Below, piece after piece: positions 51,601 to 64,000 of a stretch of DNA of 64,000 nucleotides. Position 1 is the first letter of the stretch, and every line of letters starts with the position of its first letter. The notes below the pieces were generated by a model. The model was not told the origin of the DNA, searched no databases, and worked only from the letters and a program-made list of their open reading frames with translations. The DNA comes from Vanilla planifolia. Its lineage: Eukaryota; Streptophyta; Magnoliopsida; Asparagales; Orchidaceae. The DNA lies in NCBI GenBank assembly GCA_023846275.1, contig JAIUJO010000163.1, positions 923,001-987,000 on the forward strand. Reading direction: 5' to 3'. The position numbers were made by a program, and so were the translations under genes.

Positions 51601-54600
51601 AGAGTGTTAGAGTTACAAACTGACATAACAATATCAAAGAGAAAAAGATCAAGAAAAGAGAGAAATTATAATAGAAAGTTGAATTCAAAGAACCAATGCA
51701 AATTGAGTGTAATGCAAACAATCCTAGAAAATGCTACAAATTAAAATGCTTCATAAAAAACATTAAAAATTTATAAAACAATAATTAAAAAGAAGAAAAT
51801 AATGTTTAATTCAATAGCACTTGGCAAGATGTCTCTAACAACAATGGTTTTGACATGATTGGACCTCATTTGTAATTACTACAAACTACCAAAGAATAAA
51901 TGGCATAAATATATATATATATATAAGTTGGAACGAGGTAAATTGAATGTAGTCTAAAAAAATAAAATTGATGTAATTGTGGCATGAGAGAATAATTATA
52001 GTTACATAATAATATAACCAAGTAAAAGAGAAACTTTGAAAAAATGAGATATTTATATAAGAAATCTGCTTTTCAAGATACTAAGAAGAATGAGTGCAAC
52101 ATCATTGATATTCAGATAATGGATAAATAAAATAGACACAAAATGTATCAAAAGTTTAGATAATAAACTATTTAAAAATATAGAAATGGATATTTCATTT
52201 GATAGGCCATGTTATGACTAGTGCAATGGAATTTGCCTCATCTTGGTTGAAGCATCTTTTGAATAATGATAGATTACCAAAGTAAAATAAAATAAATAAT
52301 ATTAAATAATTTTTTAAAAATTATGTCAATAAACATTAAAGTTGAATTAAGATAAACTGAGGAATTGTATAGTCATGTAATATTATAATTTGATCAAATA
52401 AAAAATTTTGAGAAATTAATATAAATTGTATCAAAATAATGTTATCTAATCAATGCTATGTAGAATTCTCACCTGAAGTGATATAGATTTACAAAGCATT
52501 ATAACCAAACAAAAGTAAACACTTTTTAAAACTGAGAGTTCTAAGCCAAGATGATAAGATGATTGAGTGTAATATTCTTGATTGCCAAATAAAGTAGAAA
52601 TCAAAAGATCTTTTAAAACATTCCAAAATCTACCAAATTCAAAAAATTGAAAATATTAAAATTAATGCTTAATAGGATAGAGCCGTTTGAGAGAGTCCAA
52701 AGTCTTTTTTTAAGTCGAATGGACCTCATTTAGAATTTGTATAAATTATTATTTGTAGAAATTAGGTCAACAAAGTAGGAATTTTTCTTCTAATATAATA
52801 AGTAGAATTATCGTCGCACACTTAATCACCAAATAAAAAACAAATAAACATATCTTATAAAGATTACGAAAATACTAGAAAAAAATATTAAAATCGGATA
52901 AATAAATTATATTTCCATAGAATAAGCATTGATCGTACCAATGTTGATCGTTTATTCTCGATTAGGCATCATTTTGAATTGCTATGAAATTCCCAAGTAA
53001 ATAACCCTTAATAATAGTACATTATTGTTTTAATATTGATTAAAAATATGTTAAAAGCTTATCTTAGATAAGTTGAAGAAGAGTAACATAACAAATTCAA
53101 AATTACATAAAGGTCACAAAAGAGAAGATGTAGTGTTAGATAGCAATGTAATGAAATCAAGACATAAAATTTCAATAAAATGGGAAAATGTTTTTAGAAA
53201 ATTTACATTCTCATGTACTAAGGAGATTGATGCAACATCTTTATCTTTCACTTAGTTTTTAACAACAATGCCTCCTAATGTATCAAAAAAGTCCTGGAGA
53301 AAAAATGATCAAAAATATAAAAAAACAATTTTATTTACAATTAGCTCCTTCAAATTAGTCCAACAACATTTTCTTCATTTTGATCAAACCATGTTAGGAA
53401 TTATGGTATTTTTTTAATATAAATAACCATAAATAGTAATAAAATTTTACTTTAATAATAATTATATACATATTTATGCAAAAAAATCAAAAATTTATGT
53501 AATGTAATATAACAAAATAAAAGGAATATAAAGGTCACAAGAGTGTAGATTTAGAGTAAGATAGTAATGAAATTAAATTAAAATAAAAACTTTGAAGAAA
53601 TTGAGATCAATTGTTTAAGAAAGTTACATTCCAAGATATTAAGGCAATTGAGTGAAAAATTATTAATTTTCAAATAATGCATGAATCTAAGTGATCCATA
53701 AAGCAAATGAAAACCCAAAAAATAAAATATTTAAATATATAAAAAATTAAATGGTTAATTATATAGAGCTATTAGAGATTAGTCTAATCATGATGATGGA
53801 AACTAATTTGGAACTATTACACAATACCTAATTAAATAACTATAAAGAAAAAAATTAAAGTTTTATTGTTAATAGGTATATTCAATATGTAAAAATTAGA
53901 TGAAATGAAGCAATTTATTAAATTTAAGTTGGAGCAATATAAATTTCACATGAGGGAGGATTTAAGGAAGCATAATACTATAGCTATATTAAACCAAAAA
54001 TTTGTAGAAGTTTAATAAATTGTATAGGGAATTTGAAACCTACAAATTAAAGAAGAAAAGATGACAAACAAAATTATAATTTTAATAACAAGTATATATA
54101 TATATATATATATTAAAAAAGTACTTAAATAAATTGATGTAATGTAAGCTAACAAAATGAAAGCAATGTGGTGGTTATACAAAAATTATTTATGTTCACA
54201 AAGTAAAATAATGAAATTAAAGTGTACAATTTGTCAAAAAGAGAACGTGTCTAACGTCCTCAATCATTAAATTACCTATGAATCAAAAAAGTTCGTACAA
54301 TTAATCAAAAGTTCAGAAATAAAAGTTTAAAAAATAAAAAAAAAATATTTAAAACTATAGATTCAGTTGAGATGTTTGAAAAAAACTTTGTTTCATCATA
54401 AACAAAACTTGTTTAAAATTAATGCAAATTAAAAATATAAATAAGCATAAATAGTTATAAATTATTATTTTTTTTATTTTAAGTAAACATATATTAATAC
54501 TGAAAATATATTAAAAGAAAAAATAAAATATAACCAAATTAAAGCCATCTAAAGGTGACAACAAAGGTTAATTTGAGTTAAATAGTAATTTAACAACATT

Positions 54601-54950
54601 AACATCACAATTTTCAAGAATTAATAAAATTTGTTCGGGAAAGTAAAATTCCAAGATCAAAGGAGCTCAAGTTTTACTTCTTCATTCATTGAATGAGGTA
54701 AGAATTGAAGTACTCATAAGACGTGCAAAAACTTTATAAATTTAAATATTGAAAAAATAAAAAAAAATTAAATTTGATAGAGCTTGCCAAGATGAGTGTA
54801 GTCACATTTGTTTCACCTTAACGTGAGCTTGTTTGGAACTGCTATGAGTTACCCATGTAATACAATCAAATAAAGTTATATAAAGGTAATAATCAAAGAA
54901 AAACTTTGAACAAACAAGATATATTGTGTTGGAAAGTAACTTTACAAATG
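48675..54950 (+). repeat. Diverged satellite array C, plus orientation
   Basis: About 15 units in the array A orientation. Phase markers lie near 49,125, 49,490, 49,838, 50,250, 50,640, 51,035, 51,340, 51,820, 52,205, 52,682, 53,345, 53,765, 54,360 and 54,780. The conserved box is visible at, for example, 50,108 and 53,626. AT microsatellites interrupt several units (49,167-49,191; about 50,603-50,615; 51,908-51,925; 54,092-54,113). The last unit before the junction has lost its 'ataagcataaataataa' to 'gaagtaatg' middle part (about 54,855). Open frames at 51,550-51,744 and 53,073-53,255 are chance frames. Confidence 0.87.
49167..49191. repeat. AT microsatellite within satellite array C
   Basis: About 12 uninterrupted AT units, in the 'agtaaatatatattaa' slot of the monomer. 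Similar tracts occur at 29,239-29,274, 51,908-51,925 and 54,092-54,113. Confidence 0.9.
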
Positions 54951-54977
54951 ATGTCCATTTCATCATGGACATTATTT
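54946..54977. other. Hairpin at array junction C/D (tail to tail of the conserved box)
   Basis: Arms of 13 bases, 'aaatgatgtccat' and 'atggacattattt', with one G/T pair and a 6-base loop (54,959-54,964). On the left the plus array ends at 'ttggaaagtaacttta'. On the right the minus array starts at 'aaattcaacttttct'. These are the same monomer point seen from the two strands, so the switch is symmetric. The hairpin itself is not monomer sequence. Confidence 0.8.
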
Positions 54978-57900
54978 AAATTCAACTTTTCTATATATTA
55001 TTTTCCATTTTGTCAAAATATTTTACTTTGATTTTGGGTATGTTAGCAGAATAAAATCTCCCATAAAGTGACCTTAACCTTGATTTGATTTGGCTAGATT
55101 ATATTGCTTCAATTTATCTCATTTTAATTTTTATATATATTTACATAAAATTGAAATAATAATTTGTGAATATTTATGCAAATATAATTTGTCAGTAATT
55201 CCAAATGATCATTGTTCAAGACATAACTAATATTGCTGGACTCATTATGACAAGTTATTTGCAATTAAATACTCTTTTCTATATTTTTAAAAATTTCTTT
55301 TTGTAGGGTTTTTACATACTTTACAAGAATTTTTTATTCATATTTGATGTTCCATGATGTTAAACTCGGCCTTCTTAGTATCTTGAATTGCAACTTTTAT
55401 ATATACATTCTCTTATTTGTTTAAATGTGTTTTTTGAATTCGATGTTTTAATATGGAACACTAAATCTCCTCTCATATGACTTTCACATAAAAATTCTTT
55501 TTGGATTTTTTAAATTTCTTTGATTTATTTGATTTAACTTTTATTATATATTATTTTGTATTAAAATAAAAGTTTATTATTTTTTATACATTTTTATTTT
55601 AGTTATTTTTAATAATTCCAAATGTGATCTTAGTGGAAGAAAGAAAGGTTTGTTGGACTTCTCATGGTGAGCTCTCTCTCACTAAAATTTTTACTATTAC
55701 AAAAATTTTATTTTTAGGTTTTTATAGATTTTATGCGATATTTAGATTTTTGTGTCAGATAATGATTTAGAATACCGCACTGTAGCTCGATTGCATTTTG
55801 GAAGAAAAGTTTTCACGTATAACATATTATATTTCTTCTAATGTTTTGCTTTTGTGTAATTATAACTCTATCAAACTCAAATTCTCCTCGAATGCAAACC
55901 TTACATTGTTTTTGTTTCATAGATTACATTATTTTAATTTTTCTCTTTTGAACATTAACACATATTTATTTAATCTTAAAATAATAATTTATTATTGTTT
56001 ATGCTTAATTACTTTGTATTGTAAAGTAATTCTAAATGGCATTTCACCTAAATGAAACAAATGATGTTGGACTCATCTTGATTAGTTTTATTCAATTAAA
56101 TAACAATTTTTTAAGTTTTATATATTTTAAAGTTTGCAATATTTTGCTCAATTTGCAAGACATTTCAATTCATACCTTTTTTGATAATCAAGGTTGCTAT
56201 ATTAGATCTCCTTTATATCATAGAAACAAACTTTTCCAAATAATTCATCTCTTTTCTTCTAGTTTTTTTGTCATTATTTTGATATATTTTTATGTGACTC
56301 TAGATTTCCTCTTGACATTGACATTACTTTTATTTGATTATATTGCATTGCTTCAATTTAATTTATTTAAGCATTAAAATATATTGAAATAATAATTTAT
56401 TTTAGTTTTTGCTTATTTAGTTTGGAAATTTACAAAAATTACAAAAGAGGATATATCGAGATAAAAAATATCGTTCTTCTACTCTCACAAAAGTCTATCT
56501 AATTAAATTTATATTTTTATATTTTGAAATGTTACATTTTTCAGTGTTTTGATAAGCTTTATCAATATTTAAATTTTTAAATAATTTGATAATCGATGAT
56601 GTTATACCTGATCTCTTTAATATCTTGGAATGCAACTTTTCTATGCAATTCATCTTCTTTTCTCAAATGTTTCACTTTCTTTTAGTGACCTTGACATCAC
56701 TTTATTTTTCTTATAATTTACCACATTAATTTTTCTCTTTCAAAATTTAATACACATATGTTGAATATTAAAAATCATACTTTATTACTATTTATGTAAA
56801 TTTTTTTTTTATAACAAATAGTAATTTCAAATACTATCATATCATGACAAAAGAAATCTTAATGGATTCATTTCAATTAGCTCTATCAAATTAAATATTT
56901 ATTTCTATATGTTTAATTATTATATTATATGGCAATTTCTTGAGACATTTTGATTAATGCAAGAGTTGATTGATGAAGATGTTAAACTCTATTTCTTTAG
57001 TACTTTAGAATGTAACATTCCAAATAAATTTTCACAATTATATAATTGTTTTGCTTTTATTTTTTTTTATTACAATGTATGTCACATTATCTGGCAGTTT
57101 CATGAGACATTTTGATTCATAAAAGATTTGATTTATGAAGGTGTTACACTCTATCTCTTTAGTGTCTTAGAATGTAACATTCCCAATCAATTTTCGCATT
57201 TGTATATTTTCTTTGCTTTTATTTTGTTATATTACAATGTATGTCACATTCTTTTTTTCTGCAACAATTAATCTCTTTGATTTTCTTAGATTACATGAAT
57301 TAAATTTATATCATTTTAGCTTTAATATATGTTTGTTTATTATTAAAATGTTATTTATTAAAATTTATGCCTTTAGGTTGAGAAATTCTAATCGAGGTCG
57401 AAATGAGTCGAAGCAAATGTTGTTGGACTCTTGCCAACAAGCCTTATTATGATTAATATACATTTTTGAATTTTTTTACTATTTTTGTTGGAGTTTTGAG
57501 ACCCTTTTACTTGTACCTAATATGATGATTTGTTATATTGTACTTGATCTCATTAGAATCTTACAATGCATCTTTCCTTAAAAAAAGTTGTCATTTACTC
57601 AAATTGTTTGTTTTGATTTGGTTATTTTGCTATAAAACTATACTCAACTTTTTTACATGTTTTACATAATTTTTATTTAAATATATTAAATGGCTTCAAT
57701 TTATCTCATTTTAGTTTTATTATATTTTTTCTAAGTATTAGAATGATAATTTATTATTCTTTACTTATTTTTAATCGAGAAAAAACAAACATTGCTTATC
57801 CAATTTAATTTTTTTAACAAATGTAAATATTTTTATGTATGGTTTTGGAAGTCATATAAGATATTTTAATTCTTACTAGATTTCTCAATCAAGGATGTTG

Positions 57901-60900
57901 CACACAGTCTCTTTGGTAATTCAAAATGCAACCACTTTTGTATATTTTATCTTATTTATTAAAATTTCTTGCTATTATTTGGCTCTATTACTATGAACCT
58001 CAAATTCCCTACTCATGTAAACTTAACATCACTTTGATTTGGTTTTATTGTATTTTTTTAAATCACAACATTTAACTTTTAATATAAATTAACTAAATTT
58101 TAAGAGAATAATTTGCTTTTATTTACTGTTGTAATTCATAGTAATTCTAGCTTACATCTAATTGAGTTGAAACAAACATTGCTTAACTCATCTAAATGAG
58201 ATCTATTCAATTAAACATTCTTTTTTATATTTTTTAAATATTTTATTTCAAGGATTTTGGCATGCCATATAAGTCATTTCAATTTGCATTTGAATAAGTG
58301 ATCAAGGAAGTTACACTCAATCTCTTCCATATTTTTGTATGCAAGTTTTACTTCAACTTACCTAGTTTTTTCAAATTATTTTCTTTTCGTTTGTTATATT
58401 ACAATGTAACTCTAACTCTCTACTTTTATGACATTTACATCACTTGGATTTGGGTATATTAAAATAATAATTATGTTTTTCTTTGATTTGGTAATTTTAC
58501 TTTCATTTATCTTAATTTAGGTTTAATATTTACCTACTTAATAATGAAATAAACATTTTTTACTATTTATTCTTATTCACATTAGTTCATCATATTAATT
58601 TAAAATAATGACTCATTGAGAAGAAATAAATGTCATTAGACATGTCCCATTGACCTTTATCCAGTAAGATATTTATTTCTTTTTCAAAATACCTTTACAT
58701 ACTAGAGTTTTTGCATGATTTATAAGATATTTTTTTGCATACCTCATTTGATGATAAAGGATATTGCACTTGATCTTCTTAGTGTCATGGAAAGCAACTT
58801 TCTTATAAACTTTATCTAATTTCTATTAATGTTTTGCATTTATTTGGTTATATTATTATGTGACATGAAATCCCCGATCATGTGACAATAATATCTCTTT
58901 CATTTTGTTTTGGTACATCACCTCTATCTTATTCTAGCATTAATATATATTTATTTAACATTAAAATAATAATAGATTATTATTTGTTATTATTTACCTT
59001 ATAATTCATATTACACCAAATAAAGCCCAACTAAGATTAAACAAACATTGTTAGACTCAGCTTAATGAGTTCTCTCAAATTAAATAATTATTTTAATATA
59101 TTTTAATATTTTATTTTCTTTTTTTGTCATATCTTGTGAGATATTTTAATTCATTCCAAATTTGATGATAGGGGAAATTAAACTTTACCTTCTTGGTACC
59201 TTGAAATGTGAATTTCTCAAACAATTAACTTATTTCTTCCATATATTTACTTTGACTTGATAATAAAACCATATATTTATAAATCTCATCTCGTGTGAAT
59301 ATTACGTCACTTTGATTTGTTTAGAAATTGATGAGTCAATTTATATCATTTTAGCTTCAATATATCTTTACTTAATATTGAGTTATTTTTTTATTATTAT
59401 TTATACTTTTTTCTTTTATTATTTGTTGGGTTTCTATAGAGGTTTTGATTAAAATAATATAGAAGGCATTGGATTCATTTCAATGAGCTTGATCTAATTA
59501 AATATTCATTTATTTTTTTAAATAATTTAATTTTATTAGTTTGAACATATCTTAAGAAACATTTTAATGCATATCTTATTTTATGATCAATGATGCACTA
59601 TCCTGTTAGGTTCATTTAGTGCATGCTTCCTATAAATTTAATCTTTTTTATTCAAATTTTTTACTTCAATTTTGTTATATTAGTATGTAACAATAAATCT
59701 CCATTTATTTAACGTTTTCATTGCTCTAATTCAGTTAGATTATATTATTTCAATTTATCATATTTTAGTTTTAATGAAAATTTACTTAAAATTTAGATGA
59801 TAATTTGCTAATATATGCATGTGTAATTTGTTAAATCTCAATAATACCAAAGGATGCCCAATCAAGGTTTAACAAATATTGTTGTACTCATCTTGATAAG
59901 GTATTTCAAGTTAAATATTTTTATCTTACTAAATATTTCGTTATATAATTATTTTTATACTTTGTAAGATATTTTAATTTGTAGTTCTTTTATGATCCAT
60001 GATGTTACAAAAGACTTCTTCAGCATTTATGATTGTAACTTTACATTATAACTTATCTTATTTAATCTAATTTTTCTTTTTGATTTTGAGATTTTAATAT
60101 GAATCTCTAGTTCTTGTTTCCTATAAACTTTACATCACTTTCATTTGATTTTATTAAATTTCTTCAATTTATCTCATTTCTACTATATTATATATTACTA
60201 AAAGTAAAAAATTAGAATTTATTTATATTTACACTTATTTAACTTGGTATTTCATTGTAATTCCAAATGAGATCTAATTTGCACAAAACAACCATTATTG
60301 GACTTCCAATGATGATATCTATTTAACTAAATATATTTTTTTATCATTTTTAATATTTTATTTTATAAGGTTTTTGTACAGTTTATGGTATACATTGATT
60401 TTTTCGTTAGATGACAAGCAAGAAATTTTCACTAAATCTCCTCTGTGTTTTAGAATGGAATGTTGGCCACACAATTTATCTTATTTCTTCATATTTTTTA
60501 CCACAGATTCTTCTCACATGTATTCTTAACATCACTTTTATTTTGTTAGATTACATTATCTTAATTTTTCTATTCTAAATTTTACTAAATATGTACTTAA
60601 TATTCAATTAATAATTTATTTTTTTTTATTTTTGTTTAATTTTATAATTTTTAATAATTGCAAGTTAGGTTTTATATGGCCAAATCAAATGCTGCTGGAA
60701 TTCTCTTAATGAGTTCTATTAAATTAAAAAAATCATTTCATGTATTATTTAAAATTTCAATTTTCTGTGGTTTTTCGTAGTTTAGAAAATATTTTAATTT
60801 GCACCAAATTTGATGATCAAAGTTAGCACATTATATCTCCTTCACATCTTGGAATGTAACTTTCTTAAATACATATATTATTTTGTTAAAATTTTTTGCT

Positions 60901-63900
60901 TTGATTTTGAAATTACAATATGTAACTCTAAATTTCCACTCATGTGAGATTTACATCATTGTCTTTTTGTTATGATACATTTCTTAATTTATCTCTTTGA
61001 AGCTTTAAAATTAATTAAAATTAAGATCTTTTTTTTTATGCTTATTTATTTTGTTAGCCCAAAATAGCTCCAAAAGTGGTTCCGTCGAGGGAAAACAAAT
61101 ATCATTGAAAACGTCATATGCAAGTTTATTGAATTTTTTTTTGTGTTTTCCAATTTTAAAATATTTTCTTTTTTCAGTTTTAAATTGCTTTATGAAAAAT
61201 ATTTATTTGTAATGGAGATGGTAATCAAGGATATTATACTAGACCTACTTAGTATCTATGAATGTAGGTTTTCCTAAATTATTTCATTTGTCCACCGTAG
61301 TCAAAGCAAACATCCAAGACTCGTGTCCATAAGCTCTATCAAATTAAATATTCATTTAAGATTTTTAAAATTTTTTAAAGTGCTTTGGCACATTATGAAA
61401 CATTTCAATTCATGCCTTTTTTGACAATAAAGAATGATACACTTCACTCCTTCACTGGTTTGAGTATAATTTTCTCATACAATTTTGAACATTTCTTCAA
61501 TTATATAATTTAATTTTATTATATTAGCATGTAACTCTAAATCTCCATTAATTTAACATCTACCTTGCTTTTATTCAGTTAGATTATATTACTTCAATTT
61601 ATCTTATTTCAGTTTTAATGAATATTTACTAAAACTTTAAATAATAATTTGCTAATATATATGCATATTTAATTTCTTAATTCCCAATAATTTCACATTA
61701 TGTTCTTTCAAGATGTAACAAATGTTGTTGAACTCATCTTGATAAGATATATCAAATTAAATATTTTTTATATTACTAAATATTTCAATTCATAATATTT
61801 TTTATACTTTATAATATATTTTTATTTGTAGTTTTTTATGATCCATGATGTTACCCAAGGCTTCTTGAGCATCTTTGATTGTAACTTTCCCTTATAACTT
61901 ATTTTATTTACACCAATTTTTCTTTTTGATTGTGAGATTTTAATATGATCCTTTAGTTCTTCTTTCGTATAACATTTACATCACTTTTATTTTATTTTAC
62001 TAAATCTCTTCAATTTATCTCATTTCTACTTTACTGTATATTATTGAAAATAAAAATAAGAATTTATTTTTAGTTAAACTTACTTAATTTGGTTTTATTT
62101 TGATTTGGTTATATAACTATGACAATAAAACACTCCTTCCTCATGACTTTCACATAGTTTTTGTTTCAATATATTAAATTTCTTCCATTTGTCTTATTTT
62201 AGCTATATTATATAATTTGAAAATTAAATTTATAATTTGTTATATTTTTAATTAATTTAATTGGTATTTTATAAAAGTTTCAATGAAGTACTAATCGTGA
62301 TAAAACAAACATCATTATGTATCACATTTAATATTTTTTTATAAATGTAATTTTTTTAATTTCTATGGCTTCTGCACTCTGATGACATATTTTGATTTTT
62401 ACATTATCTGATAATTGAGGATATTACACACAATCTTCTTAGCGTTTTTGAAAGCAAATTTTCACATACAAATATCTTATTTGCTCAAAAGTTTCACCTT
62501 TATTTTGTTATATTGTTATGAAAGTCAAATTATCCAATCTTGTAAACTTAACATCACTTTGATTTGGTTATGTTATACATTTTCAATGTATCGAATTTCA
62601 ATTTTAATATATATTTACTTAATTTTTAAGCAATAACCTATTATTTCTACTCTTATTTAGCTTTGTAATTCATAGTAATTCTAGGCTAAGTCTGATTAAA
62701 ATGAACGAAACAAAGTTTAACACATCAAAATGATATGTATTGAATTAAATATTTATTTTTATATTTTTAAATTCTTTTTTTTAAAGATTTTAGAATGCTA
62801 TATAAGACATTTCCATTTATACATGATTAGATCAATGATGATGTTACACTGTATTTCTTTTGTTTGTTGGAATGCAATTCTTTAGACAACTTTATCTTAT
62901 ATTTAGAAAAGTTTTGCCTTGCTTTGGTTGTATTATGATGTAACTCTAAATCAACACTTGTGTGACATAAATTTACATTACCTTGATTTGGGTACATCAA
63001 AAAAATAATTTTTTCTTACTTTGATCTTCTTAAATTTCTTTTATTTACAACTTTTTTTTAAATAATATTATTTAATTATTCAAAAAAAAAATTTGTTTAT
63101 ACTAATTTACTTTAGATTGTTGTAGTAATTCCAAATGTCATTTCAATAAGAAGAAAAAAATTTTGTTAGCCACATCTTAATGACCTTTATCAAGTCAGTT
63201 ATTCATTTTTTTATTTTTAAATATGTTTATCTTCTATACCTTTTCCATTCTTCACAAAATATTTTGATTCATACCTCATTTGATAACAATGGAGGTTATA
63301 CACATTCTTCCTTGTATCATGTGAAAAACACTCCGGTTAAACGTATCTCATTTCCACAAATGTTTTGCATTGATTTTGCCAATTGATAATGTGACTCAAA
63401 ACCTCCAATCACGTGGCATTTTTGTCAAATCGATTTTGTTTTGTTACATCACTTTGATATATTTTATTTCTTCTTTAATATATCTTTATTTATAATAAAG
63501 AATTATTTGTAGATATTTATTTTAGTAATTAATAGTAATATGAAACATGGGTAGAATAAAGTCGAAACAAACTTTTTAAGACATGTCTCATTAAGCCCCA
63601 TCAAATTAAATATTTATTTTAATTTTTTTAAATATTGTATTTTTTAATATTTTGGGGAACCTTACAAGACATTTTTCCTCATACAAGATTTGATAGTTGA
63701 GGATATCATAATTTATATCCTTGGTATATTTGAATACAATTTTCTAAGTAAAATAACTTTTCACTTCAAATTTTAGCTTTGATTTACTTATATTACTATG
63801 TAATTATAAATTTCCTATCTTGTGAACTTTACACTATTTTTGTTAAATTACATTGATTTTATTTATTTCTTTTTAGCTTTACTATGTATTTACTGAAATT

Positions 63901-64000
63901 TTAAATATTTTATTATTTTTTTAATATCTTGTTATTTCATAATTTGTTGTGATTTTGATTAAGAATTTATAAGGTTATATAAAAGTCAATAGACTAGTCC
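54978..64000 (-). repeat. Diverged satellite array D, minus orientation, continuing past the window
   Basis: About 22 units in reverse orientation. Phase markers lie near 55,240, 55,665, 56,075, 56,480, 56,870 and 57,430 and continue to the window end, where 'gtcaatagactagtcc' is the same marker. The conserved box is seen at, for example, 56,615, 60,840 and 62,430. Unit lengths are mostly 390-425 bp apart from a local duplication at 56,931. Frames of up to 113 codons (56,036-56,377) are chance products of AT-rich repeat DNA. Confidence 0.87.
56931..57254 (-). repeat. Partial-monomer tandem duplication, unit 162 bp
   Basis: Copies at 56,931-57,092 and 57,093-57,254 share 'gagacattttgatt', 'tttagaatgtaacattcc/tcttagaatgtaacattccc' and 'tacaatgtatgtcacatt' (57,071 and 57,233, exactly 162 apart). 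They are clearly more similar to each other than to adjoining monomers. The duplicated part spans from the 'gcatg..ttataagacatttt' region through the conserved box to the 'atgtaactc' region. Confidence 0.9.

Noticed and set aside
56036-56377. 113-codon open frame in the satellite
   Set aside because: It is built from the A/T-rich repeat unit; neighbouring units do not keep the frame.
29135-64000. Periodic repeats as a CRISPR array
   Set aside because: The whole 400-425 bp unit is repeated and diverged; there are no short identical repeats with unique spacers, and the surrounding elements are plant retrotransposons.
29135-64000. Array as an active centromere
   Set aside because: No CENP-B-like box was seen, units are poorly homogenised and no chromatin data are available. 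Only heterochromatic satellite can be supported.

Overview
The window looks like gene-free, repeat-derived DNA from a plant nuclear genome. It is very AT-rich and CG dinucleotides look scarce. No open frame exceeds 117 codons, and none of the frames examined looks like a conserved host gene. The recognisable proteins are decayed plant retrotransposon proteins: Ty3/gypsy reverse transcriptase and integrase, and L1-type endonuclease and reverse transcriptase. This suggests a large-genome flowering plant with old, slowly removed repeats, probably sampled from heterochromatin. The species cannot be named from the sequence. All element calls come from reading translations and comparing segments by eye; no search was run.

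Left third (1 to about 24 kb): a graveyard of retroelements, all recognisable ones on the minus strand. An old Ty3/gypsy element fills 1 to about 8.19 kb. Its 3' LTR is cut by the window start. Integrase, RNase H, reverse transcriptase and gag remnants follow in order, then a primer-binding-site remnant and a complete 5' LTR of about 1.7 kb. A second, truncated gypsy integrase lies at 9.6-9.99 kb. Two homologous L1-type LINE copies lie at about 10.0-13.1 kb (possibly to 14.3 kb) and 19.7-22.4 kb. Each lacks a different part. Between and around them is debris I could not classify, including a pair of inverted repeats near 15.4 and 16.5 kb.

Middle (24.0 to about 29.1 kb): extremely AT-rich sequence with no gene or repeat family I recognise.

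Right half (about 29.13 kb to the window end and beyond): one continuous field, roughly 35 kb, of a highly diverged satellite with a unit of about 400-425 bp, some 80 or more units. The array changes orientation three times: plus 29.1-42.15, minus 42.16-48.67, plus 48.67-54.95, minus 54.96-64.0 kb. Two of the three switch points are near-perfect local palindromes placed at the same monomer phase on both sides. The satellite carries local partial duplications, internal deletions and AT/GT microsatellites that repeatedly arise at two fixed places in the monomer.

No genes act together here. The biology on show is repeat decay and satellite architecture. The inverted, unhomogenised satellite field is the most unusual feature; I found no new enzymatic or defence system.
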